This document shows positions 38,853-51,400 of a stretch of 64,000 nt of DNA, piece by piece. A program made the translations under genes and the position numbers. The notes below the pieces were generated by a model. It was given only the letters and a program-made list of their open reading frames with translations. It made no database searches and was not told where the DNA came from. The stretch's first letter is position 1; the number at the start of each line of letters is the position of its first letter. The stretch is from Earliella scabrosa (Eukaryota; Basidiomycota; Agaricomycetes; Polyporales; Polyporaceae). The stretch spans positions 3,658,001-3,722,000 of the forward strand of contig JABYQQ010000001.1 in assembly GCA_022605405.1 (NCBI GenBank). The letters run 5' to 3'.

Positions 38853-39451
38853 CTCGGTGAGTCGAGACCGTAACGCACCCTAGCACGCAGTACTAGTCCT
38901 TCCGACGTACATCGGAAATGCTCATATGTATGTCATCCGACTGATGAATTGCATGAGGACACGGCCGTGTCTCGACACATTCGGTTGGTTTGAGGAGAGA
39001 CCACCGCAGCAGGCTTAGGGTCCGACTGGGGTCCGAATGTACCAGTGCACAGACGCTGCAAGAGGTGGACGTGGTGTTGAGAATCAACTTCTGATCAATT
39101 CGCTCCGATATCACCGTTGGCATGGCGGTTGTAGCATCGCGGAAGCAAATCGAACCCCTGCATGATGAGCAATCTGAGTCAACCTGAATTAGTGACCATG
39201 TGAGTCCCTGTGAGTCGATGGCTCGCCGAAGCCACGGGCTTATGACTTGCCTCGAACAGCATGGCGTCCGGCCGAGTTGACAGATGAGACCGCGGACGAG
39301 GAGACTTTGCAGACTCCGCAGCACGTGCGACCGAGACTAGTCGAAATGGGCCTGCAATGCATAGAGATGAGGATATTGAAATCATGATGCATACGGGCAA
39401 CATGCAGCACACACACGAAGATAGGTATAGCACAGGTACACACTGATCCAC
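38853..39451. other. Intergenic, 0.6 kb
   Basis: Downstream of the MMTAG2-like gene stop (minus strand). No gene or repeat is supported. Confidence 0.35.
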
Positions 39452-40352
39452 TCAATCTCTCCCCCACCGCGAGCCAGGCTTGTCCCTGCCAGCGTTGTCG
39501 TCCCACCGCCGACGGTCCATCTCGCGCTCCCGGTTCCTAGTATCTTCATCGTACCCGCCCAGGTCCACCCTCCTCCGAGGGGGCGGAGATCTTGAACGAT
39601 TTCGAGAGTACCCTCTCTCCCTTCCCCGGTCTGTGGATCGGTCCATTCTGTGCGGCGACCGCGACCGCTCACGATCCCGCCGGCGAGGTGAGCGCGAACG
39701 AGTACGGGACCGACGATGATGTTTCCTGCGGCCGTCGTCGTCGTCATCGTGATCATCGTCGGAGGACGCACCCCCACGCTCGCGCCTCCGCTCCGCCCGC
39801 TTCTTCTCCTTCTTCAGCCTCTTCTCCTCCTTCTTCTGCGCCTTCCGTCTCCGCCGCTCCTCCTTCTCGGGGTCGAGCGAGTCGTCCACAGCGGCCACCT
39901 TGACCGGGACGGCGATCGCATTTGCGCCGGTGCCCGCGCCAGCGGACTCACCAGGTTTTCCTCCTGGCCCGAAACCACTGCAGTCATAGCGGGGACCTAG
40001 GTCAGCGAAAGCACGAGCATAATAGACGCATAATCACGCACAGAGCAGCCGCGAGGGCCTCCGCCTCCACCTCCTTGATCCTCCTCAGCTCCTCCTGCCG
40101 CTCGGCCTCCCCCTGCGGGCCATCCCGCTGGTACCAGTGGATGTCCTTGTTCTTCTGCCACCGTCCGGTCGGGGCGTTGATACTGTGTCCGAGATAGTTC
40201 TAACAAGAGTCCAAATGCAGTGTGTTAACGCTCTGAATACATCCGCTGAGCGGAACGCGTTCACGTACCTCCCGGTCCTTGTCCTGCGAGACGTCCGACC
40301 ACTTGAACTCGGCTTGTCCACCGCGCGTCCCTCCGCGCACAGGCTCGAACAT
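39452..40352 (-). CDS. MMTAG2-type (C1orf35-like) nuclear protein (3 exons)
   Basis: Exons 40352-40269, 40199-40042 and 39977-39452 give 255 residues. The N-terminus MFEPVRGGTRGGQAEFKWSD and the following block NYLGHSINAPTGRWQKNKDI match the conserved domain of human MMTAG2 (multiple myeloma tumour-associated protein 2): start, RGG-rGGQ, NYLG, APxGRWQ and a Trp-Tyr pair. The domain ends with EVEAEALAAALGFGPGG. The C-terminal half is a Lys/Glu coiled region followed by RS-type repeats (RSRTRSRSPRRRDRERSRSP), as in splicing-associated proteins. The molecular role is not established; a nuclear, RNA-linked role is inferred from the RS tail. The third exon uses a TGCAG acceptor; the earlier CTAG acceptor would run into a stop. 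Confidence 0.88.
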
Positions 40353-40830
40353 CGGTGTAATTCAATCGGACAGAGACAACACAAAAGCTGTCGTTGTTTG
40401 GGTGGTCCGAGCGAAGCGAAGCGGACCAGAGAAGCAGAAGCCAGTAGCGACAGTACAAGGACGATGATAAGTTGCAAGTGCCACAAGCGCCAAGGGTGTC
40501 CACATGGGCGGCTACATACATACAGCTGCCTCCTCCGAGTCCGAGGACGAACGAGGGCCGACACTTCGCTCCCCTCGGATGCCACGTAGTAATCGCACAG
40601 CTGCGCCACGAGGAAGGCAGGCTACCAAACATGTCCAAAACTCCAGCCCTCATACGCCCGACGGCCTCGGGGGCGAAGGCATATGCATATGCACGGTAGG
40701 GCTGCCCGCTGAGAACCATAACGAGTACGTATTATGTATCTCCGAGGCCAAGCGGTATAGCCTAGGCATTACCTTCTACATCTACGTTCATACAATCTGC
40801 AACACTAAGTTCGGTCTCCAGATCTCCAAG
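40353..40830. other. Intergenic, 0.5 kb
   Basis: Between the SQS1-like stop and the MMTAG2-like start, both minus strand. It should contain the MMTAG2-like promoter. Nothing else is seen. Confidence 0.4.
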
Positions 40831-43800
40831 CTACACAGCGGTCACCGCAGCGCCCAAGCCCAACTTCGTCTTCTTCATGATAGCAGTAAGCGGAGCGTCG
40901 AGCCCGCCAGACAGTCCGATGCGGTCCCCGTCTGACCACCCCATCGAGGCGAGCATCTTGAACCCAATGTTTTTTGCGTCGATCTTAGCAGCACCCTGTG
41001 AGACATCCGAGTCGTCAGTTTGCGTGTCACGACCAAGCAATCAGGATGCGTAGACTGACCTTTCCGACTTCTTCGCCTTCGCGGTGCTTGGACAGAGGTA
41101 CGGCCCGACTCCTGCCCCCGCCCCCACTGGGACCCTCCCAGTTGCCGTCGGTCGCCTGTCTCATGATGCGGCGGATTTTCTTCTCGTTGATGCCTATCCC
41201 GCTCTTCGTGGTCTTTATGAGCGTCGTATACCTCCCCTCGCCCTTGCCCTTGCTCTGACTCTTGAGGTTGAACGCAGTCGCGAGCTCGTGAACGCGCTTC
41301 CGAGTGTCCTTGTCCGCAGGTGGGAGAACCATCGTGTCACGGCCGTCGATGTCAGCGAGAAACCGTCGGATTTGCTGCTCCAGAGAGACGAAGTCGACGA
41401 TACGGTTAGGCAGGTCTTCTGCAGCGCGGGCGGCGGCCAGCATAGCTTTGCGGCCCTTCTTTCCGCCTTTGTGGATGGCCATAGGGTCCGCGGCGATCAA
41501 CATGCGTTCCAAGGCCCTCTTCTGCTTGTTCTCGGCCTTCTTCTGACGGTCCTTCTCCCACTGCTCGCGCAGTTCGGGAGGGACGTGTTTGTTTTTGCCG
41601 TGCTCTACGTCGTTCAATCGTTAGTTGCAAGCGACAACCACATCAAAAGCGACGCTTACTGGCAGGCTGCATGTTCGCGAAGAAGTCTGCGTCAAAGTCG
41701 CCGTTCTGGATAGCCTTGGTCATGTATTTCCTCGCCTTCCGGTTCCCCGTGCCAAGGGTGTGCTCATACTCATCCAGTAGTTCCTGTATATAGGGTAAGT
41801 CTAACAACAAGTAAACGTTTCTCAACATCCTACCTGGATATGGTCGGCATATTCATCATCTTCATCCGCCCAGGTCAAGTGAATCGACATCTCCTCATCG
41901 CTGGAATCATCCACGGCTCTCGCCTTGCCCTTGCCTTTGTCCTTGCTGTGTTGAGATCGCAGCCGCTCGAGCCGCGCCTGGAATCCTTCCTCATCGTCAG
42001 AACTGTCATCATCCCCATCGCCGTCGTCGTCCTCTTCATCCACACCGTCATGCTCGTCAGGTTCGCCATCCGATTCGCCAATGAACATCTCTTCCTCCGC
42101 TCGCACGATCGCTTCCACTTCCTCGTCTTCATCGTCCGTCTTGTCGCTCGGTTTGCCTCCTTCGCTACCCTTGACTTTGTCATCTGGTGCCCCAACCTTG
42201 CCTCCCTCCACGTCCTCATCGCTCCCATCTTCATCCGCAGACTCGGGCCCACGGACGTCCACTCGCTCGTCCTCCTCCCTCATGCGCTCCATATCCGCGA
42301 CATCGTCCATGGTAACGTGCCTCGAGCCTTCTGCGCTCATGCTATGCACAAAGCTCTTCATCGCGCTCAGGCTAATCTCAGCATCCAGGTCCATCCCGCC
42401 CATATCGACCGACAGCGCGTCAACGTTGTCCTCCTCGTCCGTAGTGCCCCAGTTGACGTCCGAGTCGCCGCGCCGCTGCTCGTCTCGCCGTGGATCCACT
42501 TCGTGCAGCACTTCTTCGGCGTGCATCGCGCCCAGCGCGCCGAAACCATGCAGGGACTTCCGCCGTGGCTTTCGTTTTCGGAGAGAGCGGACCGCCACTG
42601 GGTTGAGGCGGCGCGCCTGCTTGTTGGTCTTGGTCTGGCTGAAGGAGAACGACACCGAATCGAATGCGGGAGCGGGGGTGGAAGGGGAAGCAACGGAGGC
42701 TTGTTGATCGGGAGTCGCCGCAGACCCAAAGAGAGGGGGAGGAGGCAGTTGTTCAGGATCCGGAGCAGAGGTTGTTTCAACGGATTCCGACGCAGGAGGA
42801 GGGCCTTCTGGATACAACGTGCCTAATTCCAGGGCGAAACCAGACTGCAATTCTGCTGGCTTCACCTGGGATGAGGAGGGGACATTCATGGGCGCCTCAG
42901 CCTGATCGCCTTGAGACACAGAATGTACGTTGGATCCGATCTGGAGGCCGGTGAGAATGGACGTGGACGAAGAGACGTCGGTGAATCGGGATGTGCTCTG
43001 AAGAGGAGTCGTAGACTTTCCGTTACGCGGGTGCGGAGCAACGTAGACTATGATCTCCTCATCGTCGTCGCTGACAGTCTCGCCGAGCGCACCGCCGTCC
43101 AGCCTGTTGGTCCTGATTTCAGGTGTGTGCTGTTTGAGAGAAATGTCCGCAGGAGTCGTGTCGACGAAGAAGCTGGCCGTTTGCTCTTTCACAATTGCGA
43201 CCTTCGATAGCACTGCAGTCTGCCTCGCAGCTGCGGCATCGACCGCGGCCTGAATTTTGCCAATATCTGCAAAGTCGATCTCTTCTAGTTGCCCTTCAGA
43301 GTCGTCACCGTCAGAGCCTTCTGCCTGCGGCTCGGGGTCGAGAGGGTGGAACACGCGGAAGACCGCGTCCGCGGTAGGAATATGACTCTGCTCATCTCCA
43401 TCGACTGGAACAGGCTAGTGAATATGTGCAGGACAGTGAGAAGTCACCAAGTCTCACCTGCTGCTTCTACTACTGGCTGGAGAATGTCCTCTTCTTGTTG
43501 GAATAGTGTCGCAGTGTAGACAGAGCGCACGAACTTGACGGGCCGGAGAAGAGGTCTGTCTTCATACAGCAACTTGGATAAGGGAGCCCCGGCACTGAGC
43601 TTTGAGCTCAGATTGCGACCGCGCCCATATGGTAGAAAGGCGGGATCTCTGTCATCCCCTCTCCCCTGACCCCTTCCGCGAGGAGAACCGAGACCTCGTT
43701 TCTGGTTGAAGAAAACATTGAACGGAGCGGGAGATCCCTGGCCCCGACCTCGACCTCTGCCTCGAGGTGTGCGGGCGCCGTGATGTGGGGGTGTAGCAGG

Positions 43801-44050
43801 TGGGTTGTCTTGAACCATGTCTAATGAGAACCCCATGTCAGAGGGTAATAGCCTAGTACTCACTACTCGGCCATTGCTGAATGGGCATGTCAAACTCGTC
43901 GGGGTAGTACGGACCACCTCGTCCCCTTCCCCTACCCCCTCCTCTTCCACTGCCCCTAAATCCACCCCTTCCGCGCCCTCTTGAGTGTGCACCGTTGTCA
44001 TACGGAATCTGGGGGCCTCCGCGGCCGCGACCTCTGTGACCTCGAGCCAT
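40831..44050 (-). CDS. SQS1-like protein with RGG, R3H and G-patch regions (6 exons)
   Basis: Exons 44050-43864, 43820-43458, 43404-41834, 41783-41660, 41604-41060 and 40995-40831 give 984 residues. The first 120 residues are RGG/GRG repeats that bind RNA. A large acidic middle part has long Asp/Glu/Ser runs. An R3H-type region follows at about 815-875 (FVSLEQQIRRFLADIDGRDTMVLPPADKDTRKRVHELATAF). The G-patch fills the last exon (AKNIGFKMLASMGWSDGDRI, then GLGA). This order is that of yeast Sqs1/Pfa1, the G-patch cofactor of the DEAH helicase Prp43 in splicing and ribosome assembly. The start at MARGHRGRGRGG is the first ATG before the RGG repeats. The gene is divergent from Use1, 339 bases apart. 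Confidence 0.9.
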
Positions 44051-44356
44051 AGCCTACAGATACAAGAAAGATGATTAGGACGGAAGAGATATGGATACAA
44101 CCACGTTGTTGAGAGTCCTGCAGCGACAAAGCACAGAACAGCGAGAGTAGATCAGCAGGAAAACAAAGTCTAGGTCTATCCGGTGCGCAAGAGTCACTGC
44201 GGAAGCCGAGGAAAGCAGCAAAGTATTCCGAGCCGAATCGGATCTAGGCGCCCGAGGGATTGTGGCGGAAGGCATGACGTTGCTGCGGCAGGCTGCCACT
44301 GGCTGCACATTCTCCAAGTTGCAACGAGCTGCAGTCTCCCCTTCCCGCTCGTACAT

Positions 44357-44362
44357 TATAAT
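44357..44362 (+). promoter_or_regulatory. TATA-like element before Use1
   Basis: TATAAT lies 28-33 bases before the ATG at 44390. This is very close for a working TATA box, so transcription would have to start almost at the ATG, or the element is fortuitous. Confidence 0.25.
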
Positions 44363-44389
44363 CCCTCTTCCGTCTGCGCTCGTGCCGCA

Positions 44390-45440
44390 ATGCAGTCAGA
44401 ACAGGCAGCACATGACCGGGTCAACCTTGCGCGACTGGTTCGCAGGCTGGAGAAGACCATCGCGGCCGAGACGTGGGTGGACGAACCAGCCGACTCGTCA
44501 ACTCCCGCATGGATCCGAACCAGGGGGACGTTACAGGTGCGTTCAAAGTCCATCCATTCATTGCATGTCTATAGTGTTCTTGTGCAGAAAGTGAAGCATG
44601 CGAGGAAGCTGCTGCAAACTGTGGAGTCTTACGAGGATGCTGCACCGGACTCGTGAGTAGAAGACCTATACATATCTTCGTTCTCCTCATAGAAAGGTGT
44701 AAATCTTCTAGTTCTGCGCTTCGACGCCTTGACGAACTTCGCAAGACCCTGGACCGTTTGGAGAATATAGTATTTGAAGCAGACAAAGTAACTCGCAACA
44801 TTACCCTCATACCTCCACGTTTCTCACAACGTGTGTCCCACAGCGTGTCGCTCCAGCGGTTTCACGGCCGGTCCCTATCCTCCCGACCATCCCGCCTCCA
44901 CCACCTCCCGTCGATCTGTCGATCTTACCTCAAGACTCTCAACCGGAAACTGAATCCACTCTACCTGATCCGACTGCGACACTTCTGCCTGCGGAGGATT
45001 CTTCTGCCATCGCTGCTCACGATCTGCTTCTTTCACCCTCCGACTCAAGGGCCTTCACAAGAGGTCCCGTCAACCCTAGCGAGACCCTCCTTCCACCTTC
45101 TGTTCCCGCTGCGGCAGAGAAGTCGACGTCGCAGGCCACCCCTGCGTTCATGCAGAACTCTGCCGCGCTGCAGGAGGAGCTATCAGCACAGCTAGCCCAG
45201 ATGGCTACGCAACTGAAGCGGAACGCCATGCACTTCGCCGGTGCCCTTGAGAAGGACAAGGCGGTAGTGCTGGAGGCGCAGGAGAAGCTCGAGCGCAATC
45301 ACGACGTAATGTCCAAGGAACGAGTGCGGCTGCGGGATCACCATTCCAAGAGTTGGGGCACAACATGGATCACGATACTCAGCTTGGTTGTGGTACTCGT
45401 CGGGTTCATCATGACATTCCTAGTCATCCGCATTACATAG
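44390..45440 (+). CDS. USE1: Vesicle transport SNARE Use1 (4 exons)
   Basis: Exons 44390-44536, 44588-44652, 44712-44787 and 44844-45440 give 294 residues. Use1 is an ER Q-SNARE in the complex that receives retrograde COPI vesicles from the Golgi, with Sec20 and Ufe1 (Syntaxin 18). A helical N-terminus (NLARLVRRLEKTIAA, KVKHARKLLQTVE) and a Pro-rich linker lead to the SNARE helix from about residue 200 (LQEELSAQLAQMATQLKRNA), the family signature KERVRLRDHHSKS, and a tail anchor (TTWITILSLVVVLVGFIM) at 269-294 with only a few residues on the lumenal side. The match to the family in order and C-terminal position is clear. Confidence 0.92.
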
Positions 45441-48400
45441 GCTTGTCACCGCATGTGTTTTATGCCCGTATTTATGACGTTGCCCTCACTCACTGTCGGT
45501 ATCTCCCGCATAGTGAACCTACGCTGGTTCTACCCCTGGCCGGTCTCGCTCCGATATCAAGAGCTCTCGCTTGTGTCCTCGACGTACCCCAAAATACTTT
45601 GGACCCTTCCGGCAATCCGCGCGAACCAGACCGCACCCTAGAGCGGTCGCGTCCAGCGCAGATTAGAGGTCCCCGCATTCCGACCTTTGCTCGGGGAGCT
45701 AACCAGCCATCGCAGTGGATGCAGTAAGCAGACAATGCGTAACGGAAGATCTACTGGTATACTCACCGAATCACTCGCGCAGAAACCGACGGTAGACGGT
45801 ATCAAACGTGCGGTGCCTTATAACTTGCACAACATATTATACAGCCCCCGGTCTCCAGACAGGAGATCGGACCGACGCTACTGTGAACTGCCTAGTCCCA
45901 CACGACATCTTTACTCACCCGAGCACGCGCAGCGCACCCTCAAACTATGAGCCCATGATGGTTCGCCCGCCCATGTACCTGGCATCTTGTGCTCGACAGC
46001 CCACGGCGCACAGGTGTGGGTATGTGCTGCCCACAATGGCCCTTCTGCACATCATTCCGGACCATGGCTCCGAACTGCTTCCTGCACCGCGCGACGGTCT
46101 ATGAGCGGTATCGAACCTTATAGGCTAATCACCGTTGTGGGACGTACCCATCACGTACTCCGCTTGCAGTATCAGGACATTTGTGGTCTTGTCACAGCCT
46201 CCGTAGCCCGAAGGCAGGCGGTCTGTGGCTGGGAGAACGGCACTTGCGTCCCGTAGTCCATGCGGCCGCGCACGAGAAGCTTCGTGCTGCAGAGTTCCAT
46301 GGGTAAGGCTAAGATATGGGCGACCCGACTTGTCGGGGTGGACAGCCTGCGCGGTTGATTCCGAATCTTCGCGTGTGTGGTCGTCGCCGGCGTAGTTAAC
46401 ATGACATTGTACACGTTAAGGTTATTTGAAGTGGTCTTCGCTGTGCGCACAGGTATCGTCGTCCTCGGTAAACGAGCCGCGCACTTGCAGCATGGCGTGC
46501 TACACGCCGCGCGCATCGTCCAGCTTGCGCTTAGCCGTCGTCTTCGTGCACAGGTGGGCGGCCTAAAGGCTAAGGGCGAGATGCGGACCGTGTCGATCGA
46601 TAGCGAACATGAGAGTCCGCGGCGGCACAAAAAAGGCAGGCGACGATCTCTGCCAAAGGAGACATTGTCATCATCAGCGCAGTGACACTGTGGCCCTCGT
46701 CGCTGCCGCGCGCTGCGCGGCGTTCCGCCGGAAGCTTCGTGCACTGAACCGTCAGTGATGCGATACGCCTGCTAAGATGCGAGAAGGGCTCACCGGGACG
46801 AACACCGTATTGGTACCTTGCGAGCCGCGCTTCCCGGACGTAAATTCATCGCGTTGAAGTGATTTGTGCGGTGCCAGACACCTGGAATGAGTCCGATGCT
46901 GATGCGACACCTGAGATGGACCCAAGGTACTTACGCGCTTTCCGACGAATCTCCCCTCGGGCGTGGCTTGGGTGCGAGGGGCTGAATTATCAAGCCTATC
47001 GCCGGAAATATGTTCGGCTTTCATGCGTCGCCAAGGATGAGTAAAGTGCGAAGTTGTGGCCGGGTGGCCCGAGAAGGACGCATCGGTGGTAGCGAGGATA
47101 ATGTGAGCGTTTACGTCGCGGTAAGAGTAGGAACACCCATGATGACGATGGTGGGCAAGATGCGACAATGTCACGTAATCTCGAGTATCTAATATTTAAT
47201 ACGCACTTTGTCTTTCCGGCGGTCGATTAGAAAGCTGATTTGCCAACGAGAAGGAGTGTCAACAACACTAACTTGCTGGAAGGTTGGATTGACCAAAAGG
47301 CTCGATGGGACGTGTGTCCGAGCTGTCGACGGGCTTAGACATGTCCGAGGTTGATCATACTCTGATGTGCATGATGACCGGCAAGCTCCACCATCAGCAC
47401 TGAGCAGCAGTCAGCACAGACGTCATCGACCATAAACCGTATGTTCTCAGACGTACCTTGACTGCAATAGGCTATCTCAAGCGCGACATGCTTCGATCTG
47501 AAAGCCATGTCGCGGAACTTTTGTCTTCACCAATCACCGCTTGCAACGAGGCCGTGCGAAGTCTGCTTGTGGAGCAGACTAACAGGCGTGCTACCTGACG
47601 CTGGAGCAACCTTGCCCCGGAGGTCTCTTGGAGGCTGCCGAATGAATGGTCAGAACAACCACTGAACCCAGAACTTCAGAGTCCAGGCACACGGCCGGTC
47701 TCGCGTGCAGGGATATCAGAAGTTTGGGCATGGCAAGAATAGCGTGCTTGCCACTCACCTTGTACAAACCGCGCTGAAAATCAGTCTGGAGTTGCGTCAG
47801 CGTCTCGCGGGGTTTGGACGATAGCGTTGTGCTGAGGCACGCGAAGCGATGCTCGCGACCGCGCCGACCTGTGACCGCGACGCCGTGGCACCTTTATGCT
47901 CTGCGCCGTCACAGATGATCGTCCTCTGTGGAGCGTTGTGTACGTTGCGTACGAAGGCGCGACCCGCGCAGTGATCTTGATGTATATTCCAGGTTCTCGA
48001 ACTGGTGGCTTGAGCTTGTACACTGTCAAGTGACGCGATAAGCCCAGTCGCAGATACATGGAATCGCACCTACTTGCAGATAGAAGCGCAGGGACCGTCG
48101 ACAACGCGCTATGCTATCCCCCTAAGTACACGGCCGAGGTATTCATGTGAGCTGCCGGCGGGTGCAGATCGCGAAGTTCACGGCGATTCCAATGACATAG
48201 GCTCGGGCTGGATTCTTTAGCTTGAGCGTGATGCCAGACAGACGATCATCATGAGTCGAATCGACTCACCTGCTCACCGACCGAACCGAAACATTCCGAA
48301 CCGACTCCTCCGCACCGCCATTCCTGCTGGTGATCTCTCACACCCACCTGCAGTCGACCGCACACGCGCCGAACCGCTGCGGCGTTCTCGACTTGCGCAA

Positions 48401-51400
48401 GTCCGCGTCACTTGACTTCGGTCAGGCGAGCTAGGACCCTAGCAAGCTATACATTTCCACGGGTGCAGTCACGCCGGAGGCAGTCGCGCGACTGGGCACT
48501 AGTGTTACACGTACACGAGGCAACATAACGCTCACGGTGTGCCTCAGCGGCCTGCGGCCGCTCGCACGTTGTGGCCAGCTGAGATGCAGGGCCCTCCAGC
48601 GTCCCGTGGGCACTGGACCGCCGATGTCGAGCTCGAGAGCGCTACAGCGCGAACGCCTGCGATCAAGGCCGATCAAGTGATGCTGTATGTTGCCTAGCTT
48701 GGGTCAGATGGGCTGAGACTGTGACGCTACACAAGACGTACCTCCGTGGCTTGTGCCAGTTCGTGCGTGAAGGAAGACGTAATGCATGCCCCAATGCTAC
48801 GAGATCGCGCTCTGGCCTACAAACATAGCACGGAGTTAGCGCTGCAGCACGGCATGTCGAAGGTACAAGCTCGAGAACTTACCAAAGACGCACTCGGCCT
48901 GTTACGCGTCGGCCGCTTGCATACCTCAAGGAACGCCTGTCGCACGTGAGCAGAGGCCAGATGATGCCACAATACCATACACCTTTCTCAGGGGCAGACC
49001 GTCTGACCAGTGTCACACGGCGTCTTGCAGCATTCTTGAGTTCCAAACGTATGCTGAACACATCACAGAAGCACGGCCGCGTCGCGCATCTGTGCATGGT
49101 GAGCAGCTCTATTCGCTACAGACTCGTGCGACCCACCGGAAGACCCAGTGTTCCGCTCCACCCGTCGTCCCCTCTGTGCGATGGTAGTGAGCATCATGAC
49201 CTCGACACGCCCCCTCACGCGCCCGGCATAGTCGACAAAACGCGTGATCCTATTGTGAGCGCAAAAGCTGCGTGGGCAGTCTAGGCCTCGAGAACGATGC
49301 GGGCGGATGTGCAACCTCGACGCTTGGGAACAAAGGTCAAACGAGGTTAGGGTGCCAAAGGAGACATCAAACTCAGCGACGAGTCCCCCAGATCCTCTGC
49401 CGGCGATCGAGAGGCTCTAGGTCTGCACCCGGCCAGTGGCACAATGAATCCGCCCAATCGCATTGGCGGATAGAGCTGGCTTCTCTGCGCACGACACGGT
49501 AATCTTGCCTGAAGACGCCGCGCGGTTTATGAAGTGCACGCGTTTAGGGGATCTTCAGGAGGTCTTCGGATACTCTGAATGGTATGTCATGCCCACCGCA
49601 AGGCATCAAACATGTCAGAGATTCTTCTCATGCGCGTGTAGCTACGAAGCTACTAGAGCGTGCGGGCGTTGGATTCATTAGCCTGTGTCAGAGTTGGCCG
49701 ATCAGAACACTCAGCACCTCGAGCAAGCGGCGACCTACCACTGCGCAGGCGCGGTATTCTTGAACATCCACATGGTGAGCAAGAAAGATGGTAAGCTCGT
49801 GTTAACTGGCGTGCGAAGGCAGTGCGTCCAATTGGCTCACAGTGCATGCTTCTCCTTCAGTCGTGCCCACATGCTTCTGACCCCAGAATAAGGAGAAGCA
49901 GATGCACACAGAGCTTTCCGAGGACGTAAAGCGCAACAAAACTCGACGGAAAGGTCCAATGGGTCAAGGGAAGCCACGCACGGGAAGCGGAGGACTTTGT
50001 GGCGGATACGGTCTCGCACGCCGCACATCGCCGCACTTGACTAGAGACCGAAATGAACATGCGATCACCGTGGATAATCGATCCTTTGAATAGAGAACGA
50101 TGGCCGAATCGCACTGACGCCGCCGTGTGCGAATACCAGGTTAACGTACCAGCGGGAGGACAGTTCGGAGCGCACAAGGAAGCACCGACGGAGGCTCGGA
50201 GGGAGCCAAGGCCGGAACGGCGCGGAAGGTCGGAGATGGGTGTCGGAGATGGTGACGCAGCTTCTTGTAGTTGACGGCGTGTGTGTGCAAAACGCGCAGA
50301 GCGGCGCGCAGGTGGACGAGTGGCCTATCAGCGCTTTGTTACCATGTGGATTATGCAACAACTCACCTGTGTGGCAAGGCAGTACTCCATAGACGCAGGA
50401 TGCACCTGATCCCTGGTTGCATTGGATGACATCGCGGAGCAAAGACGGAAGGTGCACAAAGCTGCCGCTATACTGAATCTGGGCGAGGGAGAGCGTCATG
50501 CGGCCCGGGACCGCAAGTGTTCGGTGGGTGGCCTTCAGGCGACCGAGACTAGGCTCTTGACCACGATCGGTTGACACGGATACGCCCAGACAGGGCTGGT
50601 CATGACGCAGTTGCAGCGGCAGCAAAACACACGTGTCTTGATCGTAGCAGCCACGCTCCCGTCTCTGGATGGTTGAGGCCCTGCAACAAGCTGCAGCGGC
50701 GGCCGTGAGAATGGTAGCTCCATAGTCTTGGAAGCTCACGTACCTGCGTGTGTTGTGCGTATCAGGCGACTGTCACGATAAGCCGGTCGCAGTGACTCTG
50801 GATGTCTGAGCGTAGACTGAGGCAGCCGGGAGTTTGCGAGAGGGTCCCGGAACATGCGCAGAATCCGTGCTGTTCCATTGGCAAATGGAAGTGAGCTGGT
50901 GTGTGGTGATGCCAGACGAACAGCCAGCGCGAGGTGCGTCACACGACGAGCTCCATGCTGGGAGAGCAATGAGCACACGATCGCGAGGGCGTGCTTGTGT
51001 GCGCTCCAGCCGCAGTAATGTCGTTGCTCTTGGAGTGGAGAAGGCGATAGGTGCGGCGAGTAGCAATACATGCGCATGAATGCTTCCAGACATTCGCCTT
51101 CCAAAGTGCGCGTAGCACTGGTGGTCCGGCCATCCAGAAGTTCGGGGGGCGGCACTGTAGGCCGTAGGAACACCACAGCACGCATGATAGCGCAATGCGC
51201 GCACCCCAGGAGCTTGCTGGAGTCGCCTCAAACGATGGTCTATTGCAGAAACCGCTGCACTGCATGTACAGAACGAGTTCAATGGATAGGAACAGAGTGG
51301 TGCCACTGGCCTGCATCCTATCCGAAGAGCCCATGGATAGCGTAGGATACAACCATTCCAAGTGCCACTGCTTAGATGGTGCAGAAGCCTGAGCTGCCGG

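Noticed and set aside
41840..42826. 328-codon plus-strand frame opposite the SQS1-like gene
   Set aside because: It is antisense to the long acidic exon. Such exons give hydrophobic antisense frames, and the SQS1 reading carries the R3H and G-patch context.
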